DNA of 64,000 nt, taken from NCBI GenBank assembly GCA_015272325.1, contig JACYLU010000006.1:1-64000 (forward strand). Reading direction: 5' to 3'. Origin of the DNA: Synechococcales cyanobacterium C42_A2020_086. GTDB taxonomy: Bacteria; Cyanobacteriota; Cyanobacteriia; Elainellales; Elainellaceae. The position numbers and the translations under genes are program-made. Numbering within the stretch: position 1 is the first letter of the stretch; the number at the start of each line of letters is the position of its first letter. Positions 35,152-45,438 of the stretch are shown piece by piece. The notes beneath the pieces were generated by a model, which was given only the letters and a program-made list of their open reading frames with translations, was not told the origin of the DNA and ran no database searches.

Positions 35152-36594
35152 ATGAATCCAGCTTCCTTTGAGGCACGGCTAGATGCTTCCCCGCTGACTC
35201 GCACCATGGGGCTGCTCTGGCTACTATCGGCTGGACTCATTGCCCTAGACGGCTTTGACTTTTTTGTCATCGGCGTTGCCATTCCCTTCCTCAAACAAGA
35301 TTTTGGGCTGAATGCCACCACCATTGGAGCGGTAGCCACGGCGGCAGTAGCCGGCTCGCTGTTTGGCTCTCTGATTCTGGGTCCCCTGACCGACCAAGTA
35401 GGGCGGCAACGGATGCTGATTGTTGATATAGCCCTTTTTGTCGTGGCTACTGCGGGCACTGCCCTAGCATGGAATGCGGCATCGCTGATTGCGTTTCGGT
35501 TTCTGGTGGGAATGGGTATTGGAGCCGATTATCCGATCAGCGTCGCCTACATCACCGAGAATGTGCCGGCTCGCCATCGAGGACGCATGGTGATTGGGGC
35601 GTTTGCCTTTCAAGCCGTGGGAGCCTTGCTCGGTGCCCTAACCGGAGTTGTCATCATTCAGCTGTTTCGGGTCCTCTATCCTGATGCTCCGCTGATGGCA
35701 ATCCAATATGCCTGGCGCTGGATGCTGGGAGTCGGGGTGATTTTGGCGCTGGCGGTGGCTGGGGTGCGGCTCAGCTTTAGTTTAGAAAGCCCACGCTACT
35801 ACATCAGTCGAGGCGAGTATGCTCAGGCTTCAGCAGCGGCGAGTCAGCTGTTGGGAGAACCGGTCACAATTACGGCTGAAATGGAACCTCGGCAACCTCA
35901 GGAGTCGCCTACCTACACCACTCTATTCAGCCGTTACCATCGCCGGAGTACCCTTCTCACCGCTATTCCTTGGTTTTTGCAGGATATAGCAACCTATGGT
36001 ATTGGCATTTTCACCCCTACGATTATCGCCATGCTGGCCTTCTCGACAGAAACTGACTTCATGGTGAAAGAGATCAACGCGGCCAAGGGAGCGGCGTTGG
36101 TGGATCTGTTTCTGATTCTGGGATTTCTCTGCGCTATCGGGTTAGTCGAGCGCTGGGGGCGAATTCGGCTGCAGATGATTGGCTTTCTCGGGATGGCGGT
36201 GGGGCTGGGACTGTTGGCCCTGGCAGACTGGGCCCCTTCGGGCAGCTCCCTGGAAATGGGGCTAGTGCTCGCTGGGTTTCTGATCTTCAATCTCATGATG
36301 AATGCAGGTCCCAACTCCACTACATTTCTGCTGTCTGGGGAGGTGTTTCCCACCGCTATTCGCGCTACAGGAGCCGGGTTTGCAGCAGCCGTTGCCAAGG
36401 CAGGAGCTGTGCTGGGTACCTTTGTTCTGCCGGTACTAGCTAGGTCGTTGGGGCTTCCGTGGTTGCTAGAGCTGTTGGCACTGCTCTGCATTCTGGCGGC
36501 GGGAGTCACCTACGCCTTCCGCATTGAGACCACGGGACAATCTCTAGAAGCAGTACCAGACCTTGAGCCAACCATAGTAGACAAGCCGGCGTAG
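35152..36594 (+). CDS. MFS transporter, sugar-porter-like
   Basis: 480 residues, 12 predicted helices. The loop 2-3 motif GPLTDQVGRQRMLIVD, the RFLVGMGIGADYPISVAYITENVPARHRGRM block and the equivalent ERWGRIRLQ and GEVFPTAIRATGAG in the second half are those of the sugar/aromatic-acid porter group. Substrate cannot be told (sugar, phosphate or organic acid). ATG at 35152; no strong ribosome site. Stands alone on the plus strand. Confidence 0.9.
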   Translation: MNPASFEARLDASPLTRTMGLLWLLSAGLIALDGFDFFVIGVAIPFLKQDFGLNATTIGAVATAAVAGSLFGSLILGPLTDQVGRQRMLIVDIALFVVATAGTALAWNAASLIAFRFLVGMGIGADYPISVAYITENVPARHRGRMVIGAFAFQAVGALLGALTGVVIIQLFRVLYPDAPLMAIQYAWRWMLGVGVILALAVAGVRLSFSLESPRYYISRGEYAQASAAASQLLGEPVTITAEMEPRQPQESPTYTTLFSRYHRRSTLLTAIPWFLQDIATYGIGIFTPTIIAMLAFSTETDFMVKEINAAKGAALVDLFLILGFLCAIGLVERWGRIRLQMIGFLGMAVGLGLLALADWAPSGSSLEMGLVLAGFLIFNLMMNAGPNSTTFLLSGEVFPTAIRATGAGFAAAVAKAGAVLGTFVLPVLARSLGLPWLLELLALLCILAAGVTYAFRIETTGQSLEAVPDLEPTIVDKPA

Positions 36595-36856
36595 ATCAAG
36601 CTTGCCTGTGCGGTTGCTGGTTGGGTTAATGGTCCGCTTTCTCCGGTGCGTGAAGAATGGGGTAGACTTAGAACCCAAAGCCATGTTTAAGACATCCAGC
36701 ACTGCGGCCAGCCAGCGATACAACTGTGAAATGAATGATCGATGAGATGATTCAGTTCAATGAGCAGTTGATTCAGTATGCAGTTGCTCGGGTTTTGCTA
36801 CGGGCTTGGGTTACGTTCCCTTTATGCTTAGCTTGCCAATCACCGGAGGTTCGTCA

Positions 36857-39262
36857 ATGGAGTTCTGGGAATTTTTGATTCAAAAAGAGGGTGATCGCTC
36901 CTGGCTGCCCCTAGAATCTCCCAGTGTTGAAATCTTGGAAGGACGATACCGCGTTGTGGCACGTTCGAGTCGAGTGAGCACCACGACCGAAATTCGTGTC
37001 ACGCATCACGCCACGGATGTCTCGCCTCCGGTCCGGCGGATTCGCAAGCGAACAAGCCAAACTAACCCCGATGGATTGATCGTGATCCTGCCGTTTACTC
37101 AGCTCTTGCCAGGGACCTGGGAACTGCACTGCACAAGTGATCTAATGGCAGAAATGCTAGGGGAAGGCTGGCAGTCTACGGTGCAGCTCGATGTGCTGCC
37201 GCTAGAGTCGAGTGGTGCAGAGGCATGGGACGATGAGCCAGACTCCCAGTTAGCTGCCTTGCCCGCAGGTGTCTCAGGAGAAGACTCAGAAGCGAAATCA
37301 GAAGAGACAGGGGAACAGCTTCCAGAAGCCGCCGCGGAGGCAGCCCAGTTCACCGAGCGTTCTGCAGCGGAGTTGGCGGAGTCAGAACCGGCACTGACTG
37401 TCGATGCTTGGCAGCCCGAAGCGCAGCAAAACGCTGAGACCGCTCAGCCTGCGGCACCGGAGTATTTTGAGGAAGGAACTGCGGCAGACCCTTTGCCAGA
37501 GTCAGGATCAGCGGCGACTTCCGCAGACCTAGAATCCCCTCAGCCTGCTTCAGATGGCCAGCCCCTCATTGCTCCCGTGCGGGTTGTGTTGGAGCATGAA
37601 ACCTTCGTGATTCAGCGTGGTGAAACCCTGATGTTGACCGGGCGCGTGGAGCCGGAAGAGTCTTCGACTGCGACAGCAGTGCCCATTACCGAACTGCGAG
37701 TACAGCTATACGATCCGCAAACCTCACGGTTGCTCATGGACGAAGCCTATCCAGTGGGTGGTCGGCTGCCGCCATTTCCCTTCTCGGGAACTGTGTCGCT
37801 GCCGGAGCATTACCAGACCTATCTAGTGTTGGGTGAAATTATCTTCAAGGGCATCACTGCAGCAGGGACACCCGTTGTGGTGGCTACGCAATCCTTCAAC
37901 GTCACGACTGACCTGCATGAGCTGATCGAAGCGATTGCTAATGATTTTCCCGACGCTGAGGCATTACCCCCCGAGGCGATTCTGCCGCCAACCCAAGCAC
38001 CCCGCCCCAAAGCCTCGCCATCGCGTTCGAGTTCGCTGCCTCTGTTTTCGCCGACCGGACGTCAACCCCTGCCACCGCAATTGCGACCGGCTCCTGGGCA
38101 TCGGGATCGAACCCTAATTCAGCTGCCCCCTTTCCTAACCCCTAGCCGCGAGACGGCCGCTTTGTCTCCAGACGCTAAACCAGCCGCCAAGGAGCATCTG
38201 GAGACTGCCAGCCCGCAAGCGGCCGAGCCAGGGATCAATGCCGCTGCCGAGATCGTTGCAGCAGAACTGGAAGGAGCGCCAGCTAACGGTCATGTTGTCT
38301 CTACTGAGTCAGTGTCGGAGTCCATATCAGCAGTTGAGGCTAGCTCGGCAACACCCGCCGAAGCCCCAGAGCTATCAACGGCGGCACCCAAGCCCCAGCC
38401 CGCAGCCAGCAGGGTTGCCGATTCCCCATCTCCACCTCGCTCTAAACCCCACTCTAAACTCCACTCTAAACCAGGAGTCGCTGCACCTCCGTCGCCCATT
38501 CCCCCACCAATTGATCTCCTCTGGGACCGCAATGAAGCAGGACAGCGAGTGCCCGTGTGGCGGCGAACCCAGGAAACCGCTGCAGCCACTCCCGAAGAAA
38601 GCTCATTTCGAGCGTTAAACTTGCAAAACCGCTTCTGGTCGCGGTTGCAGGCCTTGGTTGCCGATACCGAACTTTCTTCCTGGCTGGAGTTGCAGCATCC
38701 ACTAGAAGGGACCCCAACCGCCGACAGCCTAACGCCCCCCGATGCTCCTCCTCTGGTACGGTCTCGCAGTAATCGCCCCTTAGGACTCGACGCTAGCCTA
38801 GCCGCTCAGGAGGTTGTCGTCGAAGACGTCGATTCGTCGGGCGGTTCTCACCCTGCTGCACCAGGAGCAACAGAGCAGTTACCCGTTTTGGCTGAAGACG
38901 AGCCGGTGCCGATGCCACGCCTGCAGATTCCTCAGAATGAACTGGTAGCGGGGCAACCCCTGACGGTGACGGTGAAGCTGCCGCATACCCCCTCACGATT
39001 GCAGGTAAAGCTGTGGCTGCGCGACCGCCAGACTCGCTCCCTGCTGGGCACGCCCTGCTGGCTCTCGAACTTCACCCCGGACGGGTTGGGCAGTTTGGTG
39101 GGCCGCAGCGAGCTGACCATTCCTGGGGGCTGTCTAGAGGTGCAGTTTGAGGCAATCACCATTGAGGTGGTCTCGCAGCGCGAAAGTGATAAAACCACCC
39201 TCAGCCGCGCCGTCGTTCCGCCTGATCTATCCACCCTGTCGTTTAATGAGCTGGAAATTTAG
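36857..39262 (+). CDS. Large low-complexity protein with three beta domains, unknown function
   Basis: 801 residues from the ATG at 36857, which has GGAGGT six nt upstream. Domain 1 (about 1-120) begins MEFWEFLIQKEGDRSWLPLE. A second beta-rich domain (about 235-365) contains VVLEHETFVIQRGETLMLTGRVE, and a third (about 690-801) LQIPQNELVAGQPLTVTVKL. They look like repeated Ig-like modules separated by long Pro/Ala/Glu-rich linkers. A conserved-looking helix FRALNLQNRFWSRLQALVAD sits near residue 590. No signal peptide or membrane helix is seen, so it is probably cytoplasmic or a scaffold. I do not know a function. psaI follows 136 nt downstream. Confidence 0.8.
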   Translation: MEFWEFLIQKEGDRSWLPLESPSVEILEGRYRVVARSSRVSTTTEIRVTHHATDVSPPVRRIRKRTSQTNPDGLIVILPFTQLLPGTWELHCTSDLMAEMLGEGWQSTVQLDVLPLESSGAEAWDDEPDSQLAALPAGVSGEDSEAKSEETGEQLPEAAAEAAQFTERSAAELAESEPALTVDAWQPEAQQNAETAQPAAPEYFEEGTAADPLPESGSAATSADLESPQPASDGQPLIAPVRVVLEHETFVIQRGETLMLTGRVEPEESSTATAVPITELRVQLYDPQTSRLLMDEAYPVGGRLPPFPFSGTVSLPEHYQTYLVLGEIIFKGITAAGTPVVVATQSFNVTTDLHELIEAIANDFPDAEALPPEAILPPTQAPRPKASPSRSSSLPLFSPTGRQPLPPQLRPAPGHRDRTLIQLPPFLTPSRETAALSPDAKPAAKEHLETASPQAAEPGINAAAEIVAAELEGAPANGHVVSTESVSESISAVEASSATPAEAPELSTAAPKPQPAASRVADSPSPPRSKPHSKLHSKPGVAAPPSPIPPPIDLLWDRNEAGQRVPVWRRTQETAAATPEESSFRALNLQNRFWSRLQALVADTELSSWLELQHPLEGTPTADSLTPPDAPPLVRSRSNRPLGLDASLAAQEVVVEDVDSSGGSHPAAPGATEQLPVLAEDEPVPMPRLQIPQNELVAGQPLTVTVKLPHTPSRLQVKLWLRDRQTRSLLGTPCWLSNFTPDGLGSLVGRSELTIPGGCLEVQFEAITIEVVSQRESDKTTLSRAVVPPDLSTLSFNELEI

Positions 39263-39398
39263 GAAATTTAAGAGTTGGACATTGAACGTCAGCGAACCTT
39301 ACGGTTGTTAAAATTTCTTAGCAGTCAGGCATTGAGCGACAATTCACAGTAAATTTGGCTCTAATGGTTCGTTGTTTCAACGAGGAGAGTCTACAACA

Positions 39399-39515
39399 AT
39401 GGCAGCTTCTTTCTTGCCTTCCATCTTTGTGCCCATCATCGGATGGGTCTTTCCAGCGGTGGCGATGGCATTTCTTTTCATTTACATCGAGCGTGAAGAC
39501 GCCAGCGGAATTTAA
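39399..39515 (+). CDS. psaI: Photosystem I reaction centre subunit VIII
   Basis: 38-residue single-helix protein: [20 protein letters not shown] then [18 protein letters not shown]. It sits beside PsaL in the photosystem I trimerisation domain in the thylakoid membrane. GAGGAG precedes the ATG. psaL begins 45 nt after the stop, with its own GAGAGGAG, so the two form an operon closed by the terminator at 40222. Confidence 0.93.
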   Translation: MAASFLPSIFVPIIGWVFPAVAMAFLFIYIEREDASGI

Positions 39516-39560
39516 GCCAAGTTCTAGATAAGTCCCTTTTGAGAGAGGAGATAACTCAAC

Positions 39561-40076
39561 ATGCAAAATTTGCCTTCAGGTGTACAGGCGCAAGCCAATT
39601 CTGAAGTGGTGAAAGCAGCTGGCGACCCTCAAGTCGGCAATCTGGCAACCCCGATTAACTCTTCTAATTTCACCCGGGCGTTTATCAACAACCTGCCGGC
39701 CTATCGGGCAAATCTGTCTCCCCAACGGCGGGGTCTGGAAATTGGCATGGCGCATGGTTACCTGCTGTTTGGTCCTTTTGCGTTTACCAGCCAGTTCCGC
39801 AACACCGGCATTTCTGACGTGGTAGGTCTCATCGAGGCTGTGATCCTAGTCGTGATTTTGACGGTTTGCCTCTCGCTCTACGGCGGTTCCCAGCCCAAGA
39901 AGCCGATCAGCACCGTGACTACGCCCAATCCGCCGAGCAGCTTGGCAACCTCCGAAGGCTGGAGCGAGTTCGCCGGCAGCTTCTTGGTGGGTGGCATTGG
40001 CGGTGCTGCCTTTGCCTATATCGTCTATGAGATTGTGAAGTCGGGTGTGCTGCAAACCTTTGGCAACATAACCTAG
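39561..40076 (+). CDS. psaL: Photosystem I reaction centre subunit XI
   Basis: 171 residues. PsaL holds the photosystem I trimer together. The N-terminal stromal part (QVGNLATPINSSNFTRAFINNLPAYRANLSPQRRGLEIGMAHGYLL) and the three membrane helices (FGPFAFTSQFRN, VGLIEAVILVVILTVCLSLYG, AGSFLVGGIGGAAFAYIVYEIV) are typical. Length slightly above the usual ~155, owing to a loop between helices (PKKPISTVTTPNPPSSLATSEG). Co-transcribed with psaI. Confidence 0.96.
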   Translation: MQNLPSGVQAQANSEVVKAAGDPQVGNLATPINSSNFTRAFINNLPAYRANLSPQRRGLEIGMAHGYLLFGPFAFTSQFRNTGISDVVGLIEAVILVVILTVCLSLYGGSQPKKPISTVTTPNPPSSLATSEGWSEFAGSFLVGGIGGAAFAYIVYEIVKSGVLQTFGNIT

Positions 40077-40221
40077 TGTGTCCCAGTCTTTGCCTCCCGG
40101 CAGGGGAAACTCCTGTTTAGTGTTCAACTTGGGCAACCCCTACCCAACTAGGTATCCTAACTAGTTTTTACCTAGTCTCTACTAAGTCTTATAGATTTAT
40201 AGATCTTGCAGGTCTTATAGC

Positions 40222-40248
40222 GTGCGGTCGCCTTGATCGCACTTTTTT
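40222..40248 (+). terminator. Rho-independent terminator of psaI-psaL
   Basis: GTGCGGTC pairs with GATCGCAC (one G-U pair) around GCCTT and is followed by TTTTTT. It lies about 145 nt after the psaL stop and faces the end of mfd. Confidence 0.85.
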
Positions 40249-40264
40249 GTTTCTATTGCCTACG

Positions 40265-43200
40265 CTAGGCAATGGCCACCTCAGGCAAGCTGCCCTTCAT
40301 TTTGCTGAGGTAGTCGATCAGGTTATCAAGCTGCTGCTCGGCTTTCAGGACGCCTAAACCGCGCACCGTTACTTTGTTCGGCGTGTAGACAAAGCGGGTT
40401 TGTAGATGTTCGGGCAGGTTTTCCTTGAGCAGGTTCCAGGCGGGTTCCTCCATTGGGGTTTCCAGAACAACATGCTGTTTGCCTTCGGGCTTGATGCGGC
40501 TAAAGCCAAGGGATTTGGCAATCTGCTTTAGCTCCATCACCCGCAATAGCTGCGTTGCGGCCGGCGGAATGGCTCCGTAGCGGTCGTTCCAGTCGGCGGC
40601 AATTTGGGCCAGCTCCTTCTTGGACTGAGCCGAGGCCACGGCGCGATAGGCGCTCATTTTTTGATCGAGATCGGGGATGTAGTCGGCGGGAATGAAGGCT
40701 GTCAGGTTGAGGTCGATCTGGGTATCGTCCACCTGAGGAATTTCCTGACCGCGAATTTCCTTCAGCGCCTCCTCCAGCATCTCCATGTAGAGGTCAAAGC
40801 CGATGGCGTCCATTTGTCCGGATTGCTCGACGCCCAAGAGATTGCCAACACCGCGAATTTCCATGTCCCGAACTGCCAACTGATACCCTGAGCCGAGTTG
40901 GGTAAACTCCTGAATTGCCCGCAGCCGCTGCCGCGCCGTATCAGTAAGCTGGCTCTGCTTCGGATAAAACAGCCAGGCATGGGCTTGAATTCCGGCTCGC
41001 CCAACGCGACCACGCAACTGATAGAGCTGCGATAGCCCAAACTTCTGGGCGTCTTCGATCAAAATCGTGTTCACCCGAGGGATGTCAAGCCCCGATTCAA
41101 TAATCGTCGTACACACCAGAATCTCGGCGTCGCCGTTACTGAAGGTGAGCATCGTAGCTTCCAATTCGCCTTCCTGCATCTGCCCGTGGGCAATGGCGAT
41201 CCGGGCGGTGGGCACCATGTCCCGCAACCGAGCAGCAGTTTCCTCAATGCCTTCTACACGCGGCACGACGTAAAACACCTGCCCGCCGCGATCGAGCTCC
41301 TGTCGAATCGCAGTGCGCACCATGTCCGGATCGTAGGGCGCGAGGTGGGTTTTGATCGGGCGGCGAGAGGGCGGCGGAGTCGTGATCAGGCTCATCTCGC
41401 GGACGCCGGATAGAGCCATATACAGCGTGCGGGGGATCGGGGTGGCGCTGAGGGTAAGCACATCCACCTGGGTCTTCAGGGCTTTGATCTTTTCTTTCTG
41501 ATTGACGCCAAACCGCTGCTCTTCATCCACCACCAGCAGCCCCAGATCGCGAAACTGCACGCCTTTACCCAAGAGCTGATGGGTGCCCACCACCACGTCA
41601 AGCTCGCCGGTGGAGAGACGCTGCAGAATATCTTTGCGCTCCTCAGCACTGCGGAAGCGGTTCAGCAATCCCACTTGGATCGGATAGGGAGCAAAGCGCT
41701 CCTTGAGGGTGTGGTAGTGCTGCTGCGTCAGAATTGTTGTGGGCGCGAGCAGAGCCACCTGTTTGCCGGCGGTCACGGCTTTGAAGATGGCACGGATTGC
41801 CACCTCGGTTTTGCCAAAGCCAACATCGCCACAGACGAGCCGATCCATCGGTCGCTCGCTTTCCATATCCCGCTTGACGTCCTGGGCTGCCTTGAGCTGG
41901 TCTGGCGTTGGCTGATAGGGAAAGGACTCTTCCATCTCCTGCTGCCACGGCTGATCTGGCGGATAGACAAAGCCCTGCTGTTGGGCCCGCTGAGCATAGA
42001 GCTGTAGCAAATCTACCGCTACTTTCTTGACAGCCTTGCGCACCTTGCTCTTGGTGCGTTCCCAGGCTTTGCCGGTCATTTTGTTCAGCTCTGGCACCTT
42101 ATCGCCCGCTCCTCGGAAGCGCGACAAAGCGCTCAACTGATCCGCTGCCACCCGCAGCAGCCCGTCGGCATATTGCAGCACTAGGTATTCCCGAGTTTCG
42201 TTGTTGATCGATAAACTCTCGAGCTTCAGGAACCGCCCGATACCGTGGTTTCGGTGCACCACATAGTCGCCGAGCTGCAGCTTGTTGGGGTCCACCTGCT
42301 TTGAGGCGGCCTGGCGGCGCTTGCGCACGTAGCTGGGCGTGGCTAGGGAATGCTGCCCGAAGAACTCGCGATCGGTAACGACCACCAAGCGAAACGTCGG
42401 CAGAATAAAGCCTTCGAGTTCGGCCAGCCCCGAGTACTTCACCGCCACCGGCACCCGCTGCGCCTGCAATTTGTCGATGGCGAGAAAGTCGCGGGGATTC
42501 GGCACAAACTGCGCCGGACAATCGTGCTCTTGCAGCAGCGCTACCGATCGCGAAGGCTGAGCCGACACCAGCCAAACCGCAAAGCCCCGCTCGCGCTCCT
42601 GCCGCAGGGTTTCGGCTAGTTTGGCAAACTGATGGGGCGTGGCCGGCACCGGACGGCTCGATAGATTCAGCCCGTTTCCCTCTTCAGCAAGCTCCGAGAG
42701 ATACAAGCGCTCAAATGCTTCGGTTTTAGTGAGAGAGTCAGCGAACGGACAATGAATTTTAGGCAGAGAAGCGACTGCGTGGCGGCTAGCGATCTCCTGC
42801 CACTGCTCCTCGGCATATTCGCACCAGCGGTTGCTGTGGGCACGGCACTGATCCGGTTCGTCAATGGCAATCAAGGTGTCGGCAGGTAAATAGTCTAGCA
42901 GCGAGGCCGGCTGCTCAAAGGCAACTCCCAGAAATCGCCGCATTCCTTCCAAGGGCTGCCCGGATTGCAGCTGTTCCCACTCCTCGTTCGAGAAGAGCTG
43001 CCGAGGAAAGCTGGGATCGCTGGCGTGGCGACGAGTCAGACCTGCCAAAATCATCGGGCGGAAATCGGTAGTAGTCAGCACCAGCTGAGTGATGCTGTCG
43101 AGGGAGCGCTGCGTCGCCGGGTCGAACTCGCGAATCTGGTCTAGCTCATCGCCAAACAGCTCTAGGCGCACCGGCAGTTCTGCCGCGACGGGAAACACGT

Positions 43201-43774
43201 CTACAATATCGCCTCGGCGGCTCCACTGTCCTTCGGTTTCTACCAGCGCCACCCGCTCATAGCCCAGACTGGCAAGCTGCTGGCTAAAGGCGTCTAGCTC
43301 CAGCTCCATGCCTTTCGTCAATGTCAGGCAGTAGGGCAGAAAAGCGTCTACCGGCGGCAAATGCGGCTGTAAGGCTCGCTCGGTGGTCACAATGGCGACG
43401 GGAGAAGCATTCGGTTTATCTCCGGTCGGGCTGTCTGCCTGGACAAGATCGGCAAGCACCTGGAGCTGCCCCCAAGTCATCTCCGATTCGGGATCAAACG
43501 GCTCGTAGGGCGAGGACTCCGAGGTGGGATAAAAATGAACCGTCTGCCAGCCCATGGCTTCCAGTTGGGCGGCCCAGCGTCCAGCTTCTTCAAGCGTAGC
43601 GGTGATGGCTAGCAAACTGCGCTGCGGCACCTGAGCCAGCGTCGAAGCGACCAGTCCTTTGGGCAAGCGGGCAATGCCGTTCAGCGAGAGCTGCCGCTGT
43701 TGCTGCAATTTGGTCAGTAGTTCGCTGGTCAGAGGCGAGCGCCCAAGGGCACGGGTGACAGAGGAAAAAGCCAT
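40265..43774 (-). CDS. mfd: Transcription-repair coupling factor
   Basis: About 1169 residues. Removes RNA polymerase stalled at lesions and recruits UvrA. The UvrB-like N-terminal part ([30 protein letters not shown]), the RNA polymerase interaction domain ([18 protein letters not shown]), a helicase core with [14 protein letters not shown] and DEEQRFGV, and a C-terminal regulatory domain are all visible. Start taken at [16 protein letters not shown] (43774); the frame also opens at 43834, adding 20 hydrophobic residues that are unlike other Mfd proteins. Stop is close to the psaL terminator of the opposite strand. Confidence 0.96.
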   Translation of the reverse strand: MAFSSVTRALGRSPLTSELLTKLQQQRQLSLNGIARLPKGLVASTLAQVPQRSLLAITATLEEAGRWAAQLEAMGWQTVHFYPTSESSPYEPFDPESEMTWGQLQVLADLVQADSPTGDKPNASPVAIVTTERALQPHLPPVDAFLPYCLTLTKGMELELDAFSQQLASLGYERVALVETEGQWSRRGDIVDVFPVAAELPVRLELFGDELDQIREFDPATQRSLDSITQLVLTTTDFRPMILAGLTRRHASDPSFPRQLFSNEEWEQLQSGQPLEGMRRFLGVAFEQPASLLDYLPADTLIAIDEPDQCRAHSNRWCEYAEEQWQEIASRHAVASLPKIHCPFADSLTKTEAFERLYLSELAEEGNGLNLSSRPVPATPHQFAKLAETLRQERERGFAVWLVSAQPSRSVALLQEHDCPAQFVPNPRDFLAIDKLQAQRVPVAVKYSGLAELEGFILPTFRLVVVTDREFFGQHSLATPSYVRKRRQAASKQVDPNKLQLGDYVVHRNHGIGRFLKLESLSINNETREYLVLQYADGLLRVAADQLSALSRFRGAGDKVPELNKMTGKAWERTKSKVRKAVKKVAVDLLQLYAQRAQQQGFVYPPDQPWQQEMEESFPYQPTPDQLKAAQDVKRDMESERPMDRLVCGDVGFGKTEVAIRAIFKAVTAGKQVALLAPTTILTQQHYHTLKERFAPYPIQVGLLNRFRSAEERKDILQRLSTGELDVVVGTHQLLGKGVQFRDLGLLVVDEEQRFGVNQKEKIKALKTQVDVLTLSATPIPRTLYMALSGVREMSLITTPPPSRRPIKTHLAPYDPDMVRTAIRQELDRGGQVFYVVPRVEGIEETAARLRDMVPTARIAIAHGQMQEGELEATMLTFSNGDAEILVCTTIIESGLDIPRVNTILIEDAQKFGLSQLYQLRGRVGRAGIQAHAWLFYPKQSQLTDTARQRLRAIQEFTQLGSGYQLAVRDMEIRGVGNLLGVEQSGQMDAIGFDLYMEMLEEALKEIRGQEIPQVDDTQIDLNLTAFIPADYIPDLDQKMSAYRAVASAQSKKELAQIAADWNDRYGAIPPAATQLLRVMELKQIAKSLGFSRIKPEGKQHVVLETPMEEPAWNLLKENLPEHLQTRFVYTPNKVTVRGLGVLKAEQQLDNLIDYLSKMKGSLPEVAIA

Positions 43775-44109
43775 AGCCGATAGCAAGACGACAGAGAAGA
43801 AGACCAGCTGAGTGGTCCGGTGCGAATCCACCAATCTTTACCATTCTAAAAGTCAGAGCCAACGAATAGGCGAGCTGAAATCGCATCGGGTCATTTGTTC
43901 ACCGATTCCCCTCGTCAGTTCGCTCCCCGGTTCGCCCTGCGGTTCGCCCATAGAGGCGAGAGTAATGTTACTTTCTCTATATCTCGAGTATCTGCACGAG
44001 TCGGCGAGCAACCTCTCTTCGGTGAGGAGTCGTCCTCACTCCGTTGCAAACTGAGTCCTAGACGGTTGAGCTGTTTGTATCCTGGCTAGATCTCTGCCAG
44101 TACGCTTCC
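43775..44109. other. Divergent gap between mfd and the CNNM-type gene
   Basis: 335 nt with no supported gene. It contains a 12-bp unit repeated three times with small changes (GTTCGCTCCCCG, GTTCGCCCTGCG, GTTCGCCCATAG at 43918, 43930 and 43942). No metal riboswitch pattern was seen before the transporter-like gene. Confidence 0.5.
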
Positions 44110-45438
44110 ATGACTCTTGAAATTCTGATCATTGTCCTGCTGATTTTGGCAAACGGTGCCTTTGCCATGTCGGAAATGGCAGTTGTTTCAGCTCGTCGGG
44201 CCCGGCTTCAGGAGTTGGCAGAGCAAGGAGATCGCAGTGCCCTTGCTGCCCTAGAGCTAGCCAACTCTCCGAATCGGTTTCTTTCCACCGTGCAAATTGG
44301 GATTACGCTGATTGGTATTTTGGCAGGTGCCTTTGGAGGAGCAACGCTAGCCAACAGTTTGGACCACTATTTAGAGCAGATTCCAGCCCTGAGTCGGTCG
44401 AGCGACGCCATCGCCTTTGGCATTGTGGTGCTGCTTATCACCTATCTATCGCTAATCATCGGGGAGCTGGTCCCCAAACGGTTGGCGCTGCGGACACCCG
44501 AGAAAATCGCCATTGCTATGGCTCCCCTGATGCGCTGGATTGCCATTGTCGCCGGGCCAGTGGTTCATCTGCTAAGCCTGTCTACCGAAGCAGTTCTGCG
44601 GCTGCTCGGCGTCGATTCTACGTCGAACGAACCCCTCGTGACCGAGGAAGAAATCAAAGTGCTGGTGCGGCAAGGAGCAGAAGCCGGCATGTTTGAAGCC
44701 GCCGAGCAAGATATGGTGGAGCGAGTGTTTCGTCTAGGCGACCAGCGGGTCACTGCCCTGATGACGCCGCGGTTAGAGGTGATCTGGCTCGACCTCAACG
44801 ATCCAGCCGAAGTCAACCGCCGCAAAATGAGCGAAAGTCGGCACAGTCGGTTTCCCGTGTGTCAGGACACCCTCGACAATGTTCTGGGTGTTGTACATGT
44901 AACTGACGTGCTCTCTAGCAGTTTGTCGGGGCAGCCGATTGATTTGGCAACCTTGCTGCGGCAGCCGCTGTTTATCCCCGAAAGTACGCCTGCCTTGCGG
45001 GTTTTAGAGCTATTCAAACAGTCGGGCACCCACATCGCCATAGTTGTGGATGAATACGGCGTGATTCAGGGCATTGTGACTCTGAACGACGTGATGGAAG
45101 TGATCATTGGCGATGTGCCCTTTGCCGATCAGCCAGCGGAGGAAGACGTAATTCGGCGGGAGGATGGCTCTTGGCTACTCGACGGCATGTTACCGATTGA
45201 TGAAGTGAAAGAGCTACTAGATGTGGATGAGTTTCCAGGAGAAGACCGCGGTAGTTACCAGACTTTAGGCGGCTTTGTGATTACCCAACTCGGGCATATT
45301 CCCAAATCATCCGATTATTTTGAATGGCAGAAGTTTCGCTTTGAGGTCATGGATATGGACGGCAACCGCGTCGATAAGGTGTTGGTGGTTCCTCCAACCC
45401 CAGAGGCGGAATCCGATTCTGCCAGCACCGACTCCTAG
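44110..45438 (+). CDS. CNNM/CorC-type membrane protein (DUF21, two CBS, CorC_HlyC)
   Basis: 442 residues; often annotated hemolysin-like. An N-terminal DUF21 membrane domain (three to four helices, residues 1-175) is followed by two CBS domains (VTALMTPRLEVIWLDL, LLRQPLFIPESTPALRVLELFKQSGTHIAIVVDEYGVIQGIVTLNDVMEVIIGD) and a C-terminal CorC_HlyC domain (DGSWLLDGMLPIDEVKELL). Family members act in Mg2+ or Co2+ transport or efflux. The stop codon interlocks with that of the opposite gene (CTAG). Confidence 0.93.
   Translation: MTLEILIIVLLILANGAFAMSEMAVVSARRARLQELAEQGDRSALAALELANSPNRFLSTVQIGITLIGILAGAFGGATLANSLDHYLEQIPALSRSSDAIAFGIVVLLITYLSLIIGELVPKRLALRTPEKIAIAMAPLMRWIAIVAGPVVHLLSLSTEAVLRLLGVDSTSNEPLVTEEEIKVLVRQGAEAGMFEAAEQDMVERVFRLGDQRVTALMTPRLEVIWLDLNDPAEVNRRKMSESRHSRFPVCQDTLDNVLGVVHVTDVLSSSLSGQPIDLATLLRQPLFIPESTPALRVLELFKQSGTHIAIVVDEYGVIQGIVTLNDVMEVIIGDVPFADQPAEEDVIRREDGSWLLDGMLPIDEVKELLDVDEFPGEDRGSYQTLGGFVITQLGHIPKSSDYFEWQKFRFEVMDMDGNRVDKVLVVPPTPEAESDSASTDS

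Noticed and set aside
42099-42575. 158-codon minus-strand frame inside mfd
   Set aside because: Same strand as mfd but a different frame, inside the conserved RNA polymerase interaction region; Ala/Gly/Arg-rich shadow.
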